DNA of 64,000 nt. Origin: Viscum album (lineage: Eukaryota > Streptophyta > Magnoliopsida > Santalales > Viscaceae). Numbering within the stretch: position 1 is the first letter of the stretch; each line of letters starts with the position of its first letter. Location of the stretch: positions 229,949,591 through 230,013,590 of the forward strand of contig OY728143.1 of the NCBI GenBank assembly GCA_963277665.1, written 5' to 3'. Under the pieces are notes generated by a model. It worked only from the letters and a program-made list of their open reading frames with translations, was not told the origin of the DNA and did no database searches. The position numbers and the translations under genes are program-made. Shown piece after piece: positions 24,201-39,100 of the stretch.

Positions 24201-27200
24201 TTAACAAGAAATGTTAAAAGATCATATATGATATCATATTAATGTATATGATTATTGTATAATTATTTCATCATTAAAGAATATTCTCATTAATTATGAT
24301 TTTTTTAAATCTCTATATTATGTATTCTTAATCTATTTTTATTCAATATGATTTTTTGGGCATAATATTTTTTGTAGAAATTCATCAGGTATCCAATCCC
24401 CTAATTCATTATATTCTATTTGATAATGATTACCCATTTTGTTTCATATTGATCCCTTTTTTATTCCCCTATAATGATTATCCTTGTTTCATATATCATA
24501 AAATGTGTTGTGGGTGATTTATTGGGTAGTTGGTATTCACATTATCCACTATTCTTCCATTCCCAACCATTTTATGGCGGTTGATTTCCACATACCATCA
24601 GTTAGGCTAGTGAAAACATTAGGGGATTTCATTTGATAGTTTTATGATTTTGATTGTGAAAAAAAATTATATAATGGAATCATCGGTGGGATGATTTGAT
24701 AGAGGCATGAAATTCAAATTGAGAAATAAGGATTGATATGATACCATTGGGTATGGTTGAATGTGATGGATAGAGAACTACGGAGGAACTTCAATTGTCA
24801 TTGATAGTGATGTATGGATAAAATGTGAATGAGGTCAAATAGTTTGGTAAAAAATATGTAACCTCATATATGTTCTCAAATTATAATATATATATGGACA
24901 TTACAACATGGAGTTTGAAAGAACAAATTCATTTTACCACATTGTTTAAAATACAAGGTTTATTGGATTTATAAATATAACCCAATTTGTGTTATGAATT
25001 CCCACTGCATTTGGTTTGATTTGGGAGACTGAGTTCTAGCCAATATGTACTGCATGTAGTTAAGATAGTCACCATTTATGGCTTACATGACCTGACATTG
25101 ATTAGAGTACACACTCGAAGAAACTTCATGGATAATATTACAGGTGAGAGAGAGTAAATGCCTATAGTATCCACACATCATATACCACTACAAATCATAA
25201 AATGTTTCTTCCATCCCTAGTATCATTAAATATCACAATACTCCAAATTTAGATTTGTATTCATGAGTAATATGTCATAATAATCATAAATAATATAACA
25301 AAATAGTCTGATTATATTTTATATCAGATTTATTATCTAATGGGATACTTATTTTTTAGTAACCATATCCTTATAGGGTCAATGTGTTATTTTGGGTGAT
25401 ATTTTGGAATCATTCCTGAGATATGTACTCACTTTGTAGTATACATGTGATTCATATGGCTTCAAATATTTTCATCAATTTTATTAATAATCTTCCTCAA
25501 AACCAAATATTAGGTCTTCAATATCATCGTGGGGAAATATTCTCTTGGGGTTGATGTGGTGTGTGTATCATGTGCATTAGTAAAATTTTTTGGTATCCCC
25601 CTTCTTTATTATGTGCTATATGGGGTACATGATCCCTGTAAATTAAACAATGACTCACTTTATTATATAAATTTTAAAACCATAACAATTTTTATCAATT
25701 AATGTATTCTTTATCCATTTTTTGGGACATAGGTCCTCCTTTTTAACTCAATTTATGATATGTAGGTTTTCTCATACTTCAGTGGTTTTATGGATGTGGT
25801 CACTACACCCTTGTTGACACATATCCTTAGTCACGGTGTGGTTTCCCTGATAACTTTATAAAAGGGTGAAATGGAATATATGGTTTGAATAGTGTATTAC
25901 ATCAGAATATAATGCACCTACCTCAATATGGTGGAATCTACCCTTACCAGATTCTAGTGGAAGAGTAGAAGAATGGATAAATAGATTGGATACTTCATTG
26001 TGCCTCCAATGAAAATCCCTGATTTTCTATAAGATGAATTGTACATATTTTCTATAGAATATTTTTTCTCATAGATTCCATATATTTTAATGAGATACAA
26101 CCATTGAGGATTGCATCTCTAATGATATGTAACTCCTTACATCCTAGAGACATCTGGTGATCAAGAATATATGGGTCATTTATTATAATTCTATGGGATA
26201 CTCTCGTGTACAGTGTATTTTGATCTAATAGATTACTTTTTCATTATATTGAATATTTATAGTGTACGAATATGTTTGATTTTACTCTACCTTGTAGGTG
26301 TGGTACTCTCAAATGTTTTGGATATGTTTAGATCATGTAACGTTCATACGATGTCTTGGTGGGCATGGAGCCAAAATTATATTCTTAGATATAACACCAG
26401 GAGACACTACAAAATAACAAATTAGGATAATGGTTCACGATTTTTATAATGACTTTTGTTACTAATGAATGATACATGATTTCAATATTGATGTAGTATA
26501 TTTCTATTGATATATATCTATAAGATGAAAGGAATATTAGATGTATAGTTCTATTTTAATTTTAAAAGGTGATGTTATTCTTATATATGATGCCTCATGA
26601 ACATGATTCATGTTTATTCCTATATATAAATATGTACTATAAGTTGTGATAGATATTTTATCCATTGAAGATATGTGACTGTTTTAGGTTAATATTGACT
26701 TCACCTCCTATATTGAGTGATATGCCTACCCAATGCTTGTCACCATCACCTGTCCCCTTGACAGAATAATTTATATTCCTCATATGGCATACTATTAAAC
26801 CATATGTACTCTTGCAGTTTGGGTCATGCATGAGTAAAAGTCAATAATATACACTATTTCTAATAATGTGATTATTATTAGAAACAAATATATTGTATTT
26901 ATTGGGTCCTCAATCCACATAACTTGATATTTGTATTTTTAAATAATAAAACGTGTATTGTTGATGGAACAATTCATATTAGAAATGGTGGATATTTGGA
27001 AAACAAAATAAGTATAAATTTAAGTATTTAGAGATGAATTGAAAATAATAAATGTGATCTATGTGGATTTTTTTGGAACCATTTCAAACTCATAATTCAT
27101 TAATGTGATTAAAAAGTTGAAAATAATATTTATTAGAAAGTATGTATAGTATATGTATAATTTTAAATTTTTTATGACACTGTAGAGAATAAATAGAAAC

Positions 27201-27239
27201 CAATTTCAAGTTAATAATTTTTTAACACTTTTAATCTAA
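24201..27239. other. AT-rich gene-free DNA, unassigned
   Basis: No recognised domain or repeat partner. ORFs such as 26213-26425 are short and lack family resemblance. The part nearest 27239 would be expected to hold the gag and 5' LTR of the copia relic that follows, but I could not recognise either. Confidence 0.4.
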
Positions 27240-27249
27240 TAGATTAATA

Positions 27250-27590
27250 AGAGAAAATATTATGGAATTAAATACATAGGTTTGTACATCAATAATTTAT
27301 GAAAAACTATTTTAAAAAAATTCCATCACTCAGATTTTAAATTTTAAACATGATAGGGAAATGGCATATGATACTTTCATAAGAAGGATGAGATATAGAA
27401 AATACCACATAAAAAGGAAAAAGATGATGTTAAATTTTCTTGAATTTTTTTATATTGATATGTGTGGACCAATGATAGATCTCAGAACATATGAAAAAAT
27501 TTATTTCATAATCACTGTAAATGGAAATAGTAGATTAGATATTACTAGGTTTATAAAAAAAATTGATGATAGAATTTAGTAAATAGTTTG
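27250..27590 (+). pseudogene. Ty1/copia integrase relic
   Basis: Frame 27361-27579 reads LEFFYIDMCGPM, then YEKIYFIITVNGNSRL and FIKK. This matches the start of the copia integrase core, where plant elements have a D-x-C-GPM block containing the first catalytic Asp, then a Y-F-(I)-x-F-x-D-D-x-S-R block. The first catalytic Asp is present (IDMCGPM); the D-D before SR has become GN. Integrase inserts the DNA copy into the host genome. Frames change downstream and there are many stops, so this is a fossil. It lies 0.85 kb upstream of an RT relic in the same direction, as expected for copia order (integrase before RT), which supports the call. Confidence 0.6.
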
Positions 27591-28430
27591 AAATGATTTA
27601 TATAAATGTAAATAGTGGGTTAGTCGAAGGAATTTATTTCAATGTAGAACGTCATGATTTTATTGGAAATAACAAATTTTAGTTTTAGTGTACACATAAA
27701 GACGATCTTGGTTTTGTCCTCATTGATGGGAAGAAACCATTTGAAATGTGGAATTAAAGAAAGATAATTGTATGTCACTATTAAATAATTGTGGTAAAAT
27801 TCAATATCCATAATGAAAATGAATCCATGGAGAATATTAGGATATGTCTTAGGAGTAACTATTCAAAAAATATACAATAAAGTGTAAATCTTATAAAATC
27901 ATGAATAGGTGGATAAAAAAATTATGGAATGAAATGATATTATTAAGATTTAATATAAATAAAAATACATATTAAAATATTATGGTTTTGATAAATTTTA
28001 TAGAGAATATATGTTATATGTTTCGAATATTAGAGGGTATCAACCCTGACTAAATTATGAAAACATTTAGGATAAGTGAAAGGATGAAATTATAATAAAT
28101 TTGATGTAATAATTTACTCAATGAATAATAATAATAGTTGAAAAATTAAGAATCAAATATCATTATAGACAATAATACAATAACTCAAATTCAATGAATG
28201 AGGACTATTGGGAACACATCTATATTAAAATTTTTGGAATAAATTGTTTTGAGAAATATAGAAAAATAAATCGTTAATTAAGTCCTTGAATGAAGAAAAA
28301 AATCATAACGGGAAAAATTAAACACATGATATTAAAAAAAATACAAAATAGTCTTAATGTAACCAGAAAAGAATATATGCTCAAAAATAATTATAATGAT
28401 CAAGGAAATGTTGTTTAGAATAAGGAAACA

Positions 28431-29580
28431 TTGGTATTGAAAGGCTATAAATACATTCAAATCAATGATGTGAGAGAAATGTTTTATCAATTTAGTTTAA
28501 TTGAAATGATTTTAATTTTCATTGATGTAATGAATAAAAATGGATTCAATGTTTATGAAATATATATGATGATGAATTTATTAAATAAATTACAATATGT
28601 AAAGCCTATATTGATTTACTAACTTATTTTAAAATTATATGTAAACAAATAAAAGTGGTCTATTTATGAATTGTTCTAAATGCACTGATACATTCATCAC
28701 AAGATTAGTATCATTTATTAGATTATTTATAATGGAAGAATGAACTATTGATACTTTACTCTAATCAAAACATCTACAATAAATCAATAAAAGCAGAGTA
28801 GTTAATTTCTTTTATGTACGTTTATGATATAATTTTTTCTAAGGAAATATGGAATCATTGGATGAATTCTATAACAAAATTCGATCCTAGATTTAGATAC
28901 CAATGATTTATTATCTTAAATATTTACCTCACATTATAATTCAATAAATATTAGTAAAAATTTACTTCTAATTATTACAAAGAAAAATAATTTATTAAAA
29001 TATTTTCCTAATAGGGTTTCAAATTAGTTTCTATTAAAATAATTACTAGAATATAACTTTTAAATCATATAGATATGATGATTATATATCATAAATTATT
29101 CTAGAAAAGGTTTTAAATCATTATATAAATGATAAAAAAATAGATAACATATATGAAAATTCATTTTTGGTATTTGGGGTTCTAAATAACTCAATGGAAG
29201 AATAAATTACAACTCTCGGTATAATAACGAGTTATGAACAATGTAATTCTGACTACTGTTTGATGTTGGATTTAGGGAAAAACTATATCTTAATATAATA
29301 TTTTGATATATAATAGGATAGACTTGTTTTGGATATAAAATATATAATAATTTATTCATTCATTCTTTGTAAAAAAATCATTAGATACAGTTTATTAATT
29401 AAGAAAGAACATCTCTAAGTATAGATAATGTATAATATATATTTTTTATAAATCTGTAATGTACATGATGTATATAAATAAAAAAATTAAATAATAATGG
29501 TTTAATGTTAAAATAGTATATCATCAAATAATTGGATAAAAAGTTCCTAATCAGTTTACAAAAAACATTATACATTCGAT
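28431..29580 (+). pseudogene. Ty1/copia reverse transcriptase and RNase H relic
   Basis: Landmarks occur in the right order and spacing. At 28437-28560 the frame reads LKGYKYIQINDVREMF and later NKNGFNVYEI, like the opening of copia RT (KGY-x-Q, D-x-x-E-x-F, and W-x-VYQ). At 28817-28840 it reads YVYDIIFS where copia has YVDD followed by hydrophobics, so the catalytic loop has lost its first Asp. At 29164-29250 VFGVLNNSMEE, a stop and ITTLG, then ITSYE resembles the RNase H block ending in STEAEY. At 29543-29560 PNQFTK resembles the terminal ADxxTK motif. The pieces lie in different frames with many stops. The reading is by eye; each block alone is weak, together they are convincing. Confidence 0.55.
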
Positions 29581-30013
29581 ATAAAAAATTATTTAATTAT
29601 GAAACCATTTTTAATGGGGAAAGTAGAAATAAATACCCTAAAATAGAAACACATTAGAATGAATCAATAAATCATGAAATATTTTTTTAAACCCGTGGAT
29701 ACATCATTAATTGAGAATAGTCTATTGAATCCTTGTGTTCAACTACCCTAGTTGACATGAGGAGGTTTGAAAATCCCCTATATATAATCTAATATTAGAT
29801 TACACAAAAATTAAATTACTAAACATGTATACACTTTGTATTTAGTTTAGTAGGGGGGTATATGAAATCATGGAGGAATCAACAAAACCCTTGAAATGTA
29901 AGAAAGATAATTTATAAATGGAAAATGTGGATAAGAAAGAGGAATTAGAGATCAATAAGATCAACAAGGGGAGATGCTGTTGGATTCTCATTACAAGGGT
30001 AATAAATCAACAC

Positions 30014-30250
30014 TTTAGGGGGGTATTGTGTATATTATATTAGGGGATATACTACCCATAGGTAATATAAATAAGGTATGAAATGTAATAGATTTTATAT
30101 AATTCTTAAAATTAGTTAGTTTAAAAATAGTAAATTATAGTTGATGTTCAATGTTATATATTGTGTTAGATGATGTTTAATGTCATATATTAAGGAATAT
30201 ATTTATCTCATTATCATTTTTTTCTTACAATGATCATTACTAATAGATAT
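30014..30250 (+). mobile_element. Probable polypurine tract and 3' LTR start of the copia relic
   Basis: TTTAGGGGGG at 30014-30023, 430 bp after the RNase H end, is a typical copia polypurine tract, and a TG at 30027 (TGTGTATATTATATTAGGGG) would begin the LTR. A TATAAATAAGG-like string follows at about 30067. The end of the LTR and the matching 5' copy were not identified, so the boundary at 30250 is nominal. Confidence 0.35.
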
Positions 30251-33200
30251 ATATTGTTTTATTTGAGTTATTTTTTCGCTCTATGTGGTTTCCATGATAT
30301 ATTGAGTATTTAAATTCATTTTTGATTTTAAAAACACCAAAATTGGTGGAATGTTGGAAACAATGTTATTAATAATGGCTTATTTTAAAAAATTATTTTA
30401 TTAAAACATAGAATATTGATTAGGTTTTTTGGAAATAGTTTTTTAGATTCATTATGTATAATATAGATAAATAAATGAGTTTAGTGAAAACTTGGGGAGT
30501 TTTTTTGATGTGAGTATACCCTATTAGAATATATTGTTCCAATAATGGATGAATACCTAGAGTGGGGGCATTATATAATTATGAATTTGTATCCACAGAA
30601 TATAAAAATGATCTTTTCCCTTATTAAATGGAATCCTATTTCACTTTTTCTTATTCATTATAAAGGATTATATTAAAAATAAAGGGGAATGTAGGATTTT
30701 ACTTTTTCAACCCAAACAGACTAATATACGGATCCGGCATATAAATTTTCATATGAACAATATGTACGAAAAAACTGGAAAAATTTTAGAGTGGCTTCTC
30801 CAAACTTCCCAGTTAAAATGACTACATGATAAAAACACAATAATCCAAAATTATCATGATATGAACCAATACCCTTATCTTTCATGCAATGATATTCTCA
30901 GATAGATAATAATATAACACAAATAATTGTGTGATGATTTCAACTTGTTTCATCAATTTTATTAACTTTAGAGTGAATTTACTAAGAATTTCACTTATAT
31001 TATCATTTCCATAATTTATAACATTCTATCACTACTCTATTACTCCACTCACATTTTCATAATTTTTTTTTCTATTATACATTCTATCACCATTTCCAAA
31101 ATATTTACACATAGTTTTATAATCTACATAAGTATCATCCCGTAACCCAATGATTATTATTAATTCTCCATTTTTATATAATATGGGATCGTGATAAGTG
31201 TGATATATTTCATATTGTGTTTATTATGTTCAAACAAGAATTAGTTAAATATATGAAAAACCACTTATAATTTTTAACTTTAATTTATAGTTTGACATTA
31301 TATGAACTTTAATGACAGAATGTTTCATTTTACATAGAACTGTATCCCTTATCTTGTGTGTCAAATAGTTATTTTCAAGATCTAGAAAACAATATGATTC
31401 CATTTTATTTTAATAAAACTAGGTACTCAAAATAATTTATTCAATATATTAATATCTTCTAAATGTATACAATATAGTCCTCTTCCCGGTTGTTTGAATA
31501 CCATGTTGATTAAGATTGTGGTGGATGGATTTCACTATAGTAATGGGTACCTATATAGTTATAGAACCATGATAAGCTATACAAACTCCCTTTATGACAT
31601 TATGATCATTATCCCTCTACAAACACCTGGCCATTGAAACCATTAACATCTATGCATAGAGACTTTGTGGAGTGGTTAATTAAACATATAATAGAGGTAA
31701 TAAAATATAAAATGAGAATACAATTTATATTTTTTCATTTATATCATGAAATGTTTATTCTTGGAGAAATAAAATCTATCCTCTGAAATTGAAATTATCG
31801 AAGCCTTTGACACTATAAGAGGATCTCTATATATTTTACCAAATGGGGAAACCTAACACCTCCAATATGTAGGAATCGTAGAAGGTTGCGTGATACTAGT
31901 AATTTAATTGGTCACATCAGTGGTGTGGAAATTACTTCTACAACAAAAACATCATGATATAGAAACCAGCAGTCCTACATGGAATAATTATGGAAGAGTC
32001 TATTACATTGTGGTGTGACCATATTCTATAGTGTGCCACATCAAAAAAATTACTTCACCTGTATTTTTTATTTCAAACAAAAAACAAATTTTTTTCAATT
32101 GATTTCACATATACTACCACCCTAATCTACAAACACATTTCCTCTATCCATACATTCCACCATGTCGAGCCTCTGATCATTCTCCCCATACATCCATCTA
32201 TTATCTCTTCAGATCCATTGATGGCTTCGTTTGTATCTGTTGAGCATAGATGCTACTATATGAAAGCAAATACTACCCCATTTGGATGGATATGGTGGAA
32301 TAACACGTTTTAATTATTCTTCATTTTATTATTTCTATAATAATTTTTTTTCTAACCATAATAAGGGAGACATTTCTTACACATATTACACTCCTACATC
32401 ATTTGAAAAACTAATAAACCCCACTACTCATTATAGAGAAGTTTCAAAATGCCTTAGTAAACTATATCATAACATACTATAAATAAAAATTAAACAAACC
32501 CAACAAATGAAGCATTTAATTATTTTTTTCCAAAAAACAAACACCTTCATGTTTATTGAAAACTGTATAGTAGATTTAGTAGTAGATTATTGGAAAATAG
32601 TATAATAGGTCAGAACTAATCTCTCACAACTATCTGAACAACTTTCCAACATGGAGATAATATATTATACACTATTGAATAAAAAATATATCATATTAGA
32701 TAATTGAAATGATATAAAAAAGGGTTTTATAGTTGAATATCTATTATTACACTTTTTTAAACATCATTTTCATTAATATGAAAAAATAATCCCCCCTGAT
32801 GAAAATTATATCACCCTCCCTATTATAGAAATAAAAATCTTGTTTTTTTATATCTTTTTCAATTGGATTCTAATTACATCCTTCTTTATTTAAAGATATA
32901 TTTTCACCTAGAAATTTAAGACAACTGCATTCCCCCTTTATCTATAGATCTAATGAAAAATTCATTAAAAATTCATTAATGATATTTAGAAATCAAAATA
33001 TTGAATTATAAGTGGAAACCTAATTTACTATAAATAATAATTCCCAATGTGAAGTGAATGTATAATATAAAAAACTAGTATTTTATAGATTATTAGACTT
33101 CATGATCCTACCAATTTTGTTTAAAATCATCTATATATATCATCTTTTTCATAATATAAACAATTTAATCATTTTTATTTATAAAATTCCACATCACTAA

Positions 33201-34613
33201 GCATAGTTATACTTTTTACATGATATTGTGATACATTATGTTAATAAGATTTTTCCATGATGGATTGATGATATTTTTTCAATGATTAATAAAACTCAAT
33301 TTACCAACCATTTTAGGAACCAACTATTTCACATCAACTCCACTATATTAAAGATACTAGTTATCCATATAATTTAATAAATGATTATGTGGAAAGAATA
33401 TACATAGCCTTCATGGAGCTCATTTAAATGCATTCCTCCTTCATTAATAACCATAAAATGAATGAATTTCCAAGATAAAAAGAATTACATAATGTTAACT
33501 TGTGCTTATCTTTTGAGATTTTACTATTTTTTTAGTATATCCCAATAACTGTTATAGTAATTTACAATGAAAAAATTGCATTTATTCCACCACAGAGTTA
33601 ACATAGTGAATTATAAATTTCATATATATAACATGGGTATCATTGTGACAACATTTTTTGTAAGTATATTATCATGTGAAAAACATAATATGTGTTATTT
33701 GGATATCAAAACTAATAAACTACCACTAATATTTCAATATTTTATCACGTTAGCTCCTTTTGATCCATGTAATCTCAATATTTCAACTTGGTAGACATAA
33801 TAATATACACTTTATCTAAATTCATAATATGGAATATTTTGATAACTTCTTTTGGAAATTTATTCTAAGAAATTATTGTATCATATTTTCATTATATCAC
33901 ATGCAATCTAAAGGATAATTCTTAACCTCCAATCATAGATATCTGGAACTCACACATGAAAAATTATACAAATATCTTGAATTTTTAATCCTTTGAGAAT
34001 TTAAAAATAAATTCATCTAAATGGATAAAAAAATTCTTTCTCATTATCATTATAAATTTAAATTATACCATTTACTAGTCAAATTTGTTACAGAATTTTC
34101 TCCAGATATTGGTCTGGCTGATACTACAAATACATCGATGCATATTATAGTACAAAAAGACATTTATTTAATTGAAAAAGATTATTCCTATATTAATCAA
34201 TTATAAATAAATGAAAATATTCATTATATACCTTCAAATATAGTACCCCATCGAGGAAAAATTATTTAGGATCCATCTGATGTATATTTAATAAATTTTT
34301 TACAACCAAAGCCAATAAAAATATAATAGTTTAAAAATGATCCATAAGAGAAAATTTTTCATCAACATAGATTCCATATATTTGGTAATATCTCTTTAAT
34401 AATATATTATAATTTTTATGATTCACATTTCCATTAATTATGAGTGTTTTAGAAATAATGAATTTTTTGTGGAAACATTTTTTCTCCATCATTTGAACAA
34501 CATAACATCTTTGATTCTTCCAAAATTTTTCGATCTATTCATTCATAAACTTGAACCAATATTATTATATGTTAACTTTATTAATTTTTATTATTTTTTA
34601 CTGATATTGGAAT
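30251..34613. other. AT-rich gene-free DNA, unassigned
   Basis: No convincing coding domain. ORFs at 32282, 33567, 34021 and 34418 (61-75 residues) have no recognisable motif. A slightly less AT-rich patch at about 30720-30850 (CGGATCCGGCATATAAATTT onward) may be an LTR remnant but has no partner here. The right end meets the start of an old gypsy LTR at about 34614. Confidence 0.4.
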
Positions 34614-36100
34614 CATTTCACACCCTTAATGAATAATATATGATCACCTTTAAATAAGTCAAATTATTCTTTTTCATGCTTTATGAGGAACACTTAACAT
34701 GAAAGGAAAAAAATATAAATTATTATCTATTGAAATTAAATGATAGATGATGAATTAGTTTAAATACCTAAGAATTACCATTTTATGAAATATATTCATG
34801 GAGAAAAAAATTACTACATCTAGAATTAATTAAATAAAATTAATTTACCATTAATAAATAATCTGATAATTTATTTCATTGAAAAGTAATTTTCTAGAAA
34901 TATATTTTTATATGATATAATCTTTAATTTAAATAATACAATGATAAATAATTTTAAATTATGTTTGATATTAATAATTGTATAACACCAATTTAGTTGG
35001 TAATAAGAATAATAATAGTTAATATTTGCAAATATTGTTTTCTAATACAAACATCTTTTAATTATATATGATGATTTTAATGAAACATTTAATTTTAATT
35101 TTTATAAATTTAATATTAATAATCTAGAAATAGTTTTTTAAATCCTCATACAATTATTTTATTAGTCTAAATTTTTAATCATCTTTAAAAATGATTAATT
35201 TTAATTGAAAAAACCAGGAATTAAGAAAAATATTAATTTTTAGGAGTAATCACTGTATAAAAATAAAATAAAAGATTTAAAAACCATTAATGCAATTAGA
35301 TATGATGTAATGTAATAAAATTATATTTTTTTAAATTTTCATTGTAAATATAATACATATTCTATAAAATATTTGAACTAATTAAAATATTAATTAAATT
35401 AAAAAACGATATTCGATATTTTTTTGATTTAAGTATTTTTCATGGGATATTTGGTTTTGGATTCTAATAAAAGAAAAATATAAATTATATGCAATATAAT
35501 AAATTAATTTATTTAAGTAAAACCAACATTCCAAATTATATTATATTATATATATATTTAGTGTTTGAAAATTTATTTCTAAAAAACCTAATTTTATGTG
35601 ATTATGTGTTAGTAGTTTAATGTTAAATATTCTAATAATTATATAAAAATTTTAATTTTAATTTTATAATTTAAAGTTATATATCAAAAAATAGTTAAAA
35701 TTTTAAATATTTCTAATCTTCATAAAAATTAATTACAGAGGTTTGAATTTAATTACCAAAGTAAAAGTATGTTTTGGAGAATGTGAAAAAGATAAAACAG
35801 AGAATTCATAAATCCATGATGTTTTTTTTCAATAAGGAGTGTTTGATGTGTGTTTATACCAAAAGCCATTTTAATATACTATTTTATATATTTTTATGAA
35901 TTTCACACTTGAATAGTGTCCTTAAAATGTTGAAAATGTATTGGTTTCTCATAAAACGTCCCTCCCCATCACTTATAAAAGAGTAAAATCTTTACCAAAT
36001 CCAGACTCACCAACCATTATATTTTCCCTTTAAAATATACCATGTTACTCTTCTTATAACCTTATTTTATTAACTTCATTCCCTGGTAACATGAATTTAT
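34614..36100 (+). mobile_element. 5' LTR of very old gypsy element (host of element 1)
   Basis: This pairs with 51420-53250 at a constant offset of about 16790. CACACCCTTAATG at 34619 aligns with the LTR start TGTAACACCTAG at 51420. TAGTTGGTAATAAGAATAAT at 34999 aligns with AGCGTTGGTAATAATAATGG at 51789, and TTACCAAAGTAAAAGTATGT at 35753 aligns with TTACCATGGTAAAAGTATGT at 52552. Removing the 9967 bp of element 1 and its duplicated target leaves a start-to-start distance of about 6.8 kb, normal for a gypsy element. Divergence is high. The LTR end is not recognisable, so 36100 is nominal. ACTTATAAAAGAG at about 35970 could be a TATA box. Confidence 0.5.
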
Positions 36101-39100
36101 CATGATCTCTAAAAATTCATAGAGACTTCTTAAGAAAATCCATGTCCCTGATGTTTGTATTACCAACTTCCTGGTTTTGTTCTTAATTATCATTATCCAA
36201 ATTTATCCAAGAAACACTATTGTAATTTTATTAGCATTACTAATATAATTTATGATTACTATATAATGGGTATTATATTTTTTTTATTTATATACCTCTT
36301 CTATTAAGAAAAAACCATTGGTCTAAATGATGTAATAGATTTTTTTTCATTCACCTCCATAGTAACCTTAGTATATTTTCTGTATTAAAGGATGCATATA
36401 ATATCTAATATTTCATTAATGTTATGGTATGAAAAATTGCTAAGCCTATTAATTATATGATTAAAAATCTTACTATTTTAGTTTAATCATTTAAAATAGA
36501 ATTGAAATAAGGTTACCATTTATCGAAATCATAAAAGGTATTTACATCTACTAACTATTCTTATAAGTCATTATAATTATGATGTAACAAAATAGTATAC
36601 AATATAAAATATAATTAATCTCAAGGTATAAGTATATTACAATAAGATGAAATTATAATCACTTATTAAATCTATGTATGGTCATGTTTGGTTATGTTTA
36701 ACCACCAACATAAAAAATACTATGAATTTGTTTGATTAATGACTCTGGGAATACAATTACTAGTATAATATGATAAAAATATGAAAAGAGTTTTTTAGTT
36801 GTAATGTTGTTAAATCAGTATTTATTTCATTAATTAATGAAACACACATTGATTATCAATAATCACAGTAACGAACTTATTATTGATTTCATATTCAATG
36901 ATAATGATTAAAACACATATGAAATAAATTTTAAACATTATGAATAATTAAAAATTACAATTAATTGTGTGTTTAATGACCGATAACTAATAATATTATT
37001 TTAATGAATTATCCTGGATACCACCTTTTTGAAACCGGTGCACATGATCAAAACTATAAATACCCAATCAAGAAAGTCATCAAAATTCATGAATATAATG
37101 AATAATTATAAAATAATGAGTATAAATGAATATGTGAAAGGATCATAATTTTTTGATTAATATATCAATGTATCTAATCTATTAGGTTAATGTATCTTTA
37201 TGGATGTCAATATATGAGGTAATGTTTTTCATCAAAATAACCCATTATTGAGGAAAGTATCGAATTTGTGTCCCTAATTTGATTTATGCAGTGTATATAT
37301 TTCCATTTTTACATATCAAATCATGCAGTATATTTTAATTATAGAATATTATGTTTGATTAAAATCACTCTCATTCAAGGTCTTTTGATAAATATTCTCC
37401 TTAAACCCAATTTTTTTTGTTGGACTCCATTCATATTATATGAGACAAAATACATTTTATACAACATGTTTCATTTATATGGTGTGTATGATTACCATTG
37501 ATATATTTTTAACATAATCAATAATTTTATAATTTTTATAAAAACAAATATTTACCTGTACATGTGGCTAGTCAATCAGTTGTTTCATTAGTAGTGAGTA
37601 ATTTTTGGAAGTCTGTTTTATGTAATTGTATTATGAGAATTATTTGAAATTGTTTCATATTTTTTTGTAGTTTGTACAATTTTATTTTATTATATGGTAT
37701 TATCTAATATGTTTATTGGGGTATATATTCCTTCAAAAATAAGAACTTTGAAAAATATATCTCACATCTTGGTATATGATTTTTGTGAACATACAATTTC
37801 ATTCTACGAATGGATTTTGAGGATTTTATTACAGAATTGAAAATGCATCATAATCATTGTTCTATATGTTGTGAGCATCGAATTTTACATAACCCATATT
37901 GGAAGATGTTCACATAGAATATATGATATTTTGTTGACATGATGAAAAGTGTAAATATTCCATAAATATTTATTCTAATGCAGATTATTATGAATATTAT
38001 TGACAATACACATTATTTCCTATAATGGGTTATGATATGTTTATCCCTCTTACTAATGTAAAATAATTATTGGAATTTATTATGTTTTTATTTCATTAAG
38101 GTTGATTATTATATAAGTAAATTACTTATTTTGTATTCATTCTCTCTTATGGTGAATGAATTTTACTTAAATAGGAGAGAGGTGGGGCCTTACATTATAT
38201 ATACCCTCATAGAATAATCAGATATCAGGAGACAAAATTTGTTCTATTTTTTTGTTTGAATCATCCAATAATAGGATAATTAATGGGTGTAATCCCCTGA
38301 TTTTTCGATACCTTGACAATAGTATTTATAAAAATTAATGTGTAATAGATAATGTCCTTGGTGGGAGTTTTGTATGTCCAATATTATACATTCTATTTTT
38401 CTGAGAAAAATAATATTTATTTTCCATGTTTTAATTTATTATCATATATATAACATTGTTTTCATTTAATTTTTGTTATTGAATTTTGTGGTTCACTAAT
38501 TCCTCCAATAATGTTTAGGTCATGAGTATTCCATGATTTCAATTATTATTTGTTTTCATTGCAGATAATTTGAGCTTGTCCACTCTTATGCTTCTGTATC
38601 CTAAGTTGTGAGGAAATATATTACACATCATATGTTTAAAATGGAAAACATTTTGAATTAATTTTTGAGATATGTTAAAAAATCATCATGGATTAAATTT
38701 TTTCTCAATTATGGTTAAATTTACCATTTGATAAAAAGTTCATTAGATTAATCGGATTATTTTTTTTCTAATACTCTAATGTTCTAAACATGAAATGATC
38801 CATTGAATGTAAGAGATGGAATACGTGTCATGATTTTTTAATTAATGTTGATCAAATCCATGAAATTATAGATTGTATAAAATTATTCATGTACCGTATG
38901 TGTTTATGAGAACTAGATATTGGAATGTGGTTCCAAGGAATAATACCTCATATTAAAGGAAATATTTAGATTAAATTGGTGATTAAGATGTTTACATAGG
39001 GTAATTTAATGCATGATATATAATAATTTATCATATGTTCAATGGAATAAAGAACCCAAAGGGAAAAATATATTATTGGATGTTAAGATAATTTTCCACA

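Noticed and set aside
22544..25896. Complete solo LTR ending at GTATTACA (25896)
   Set aside because: Flanking five bases do not match (AAAAT against TCAGA) and similarity to the family is lost after about 24200.
26701..26740. Possible 5' LTR of the copia relic (TATATTGAGTGATATGCCTACC resembling the text at 30035)
   Set aside because: Similarity is limited to about 20 bases and leaves only 0.65 kb for gag and protease before integrase, which is too short.
30720..30850. Possible LTR fragment of another gypsy element
   Set aside because: Some phrases recall plant gypsy LTRs, but there is no second copy, terminus or TATA box in the window to support it.
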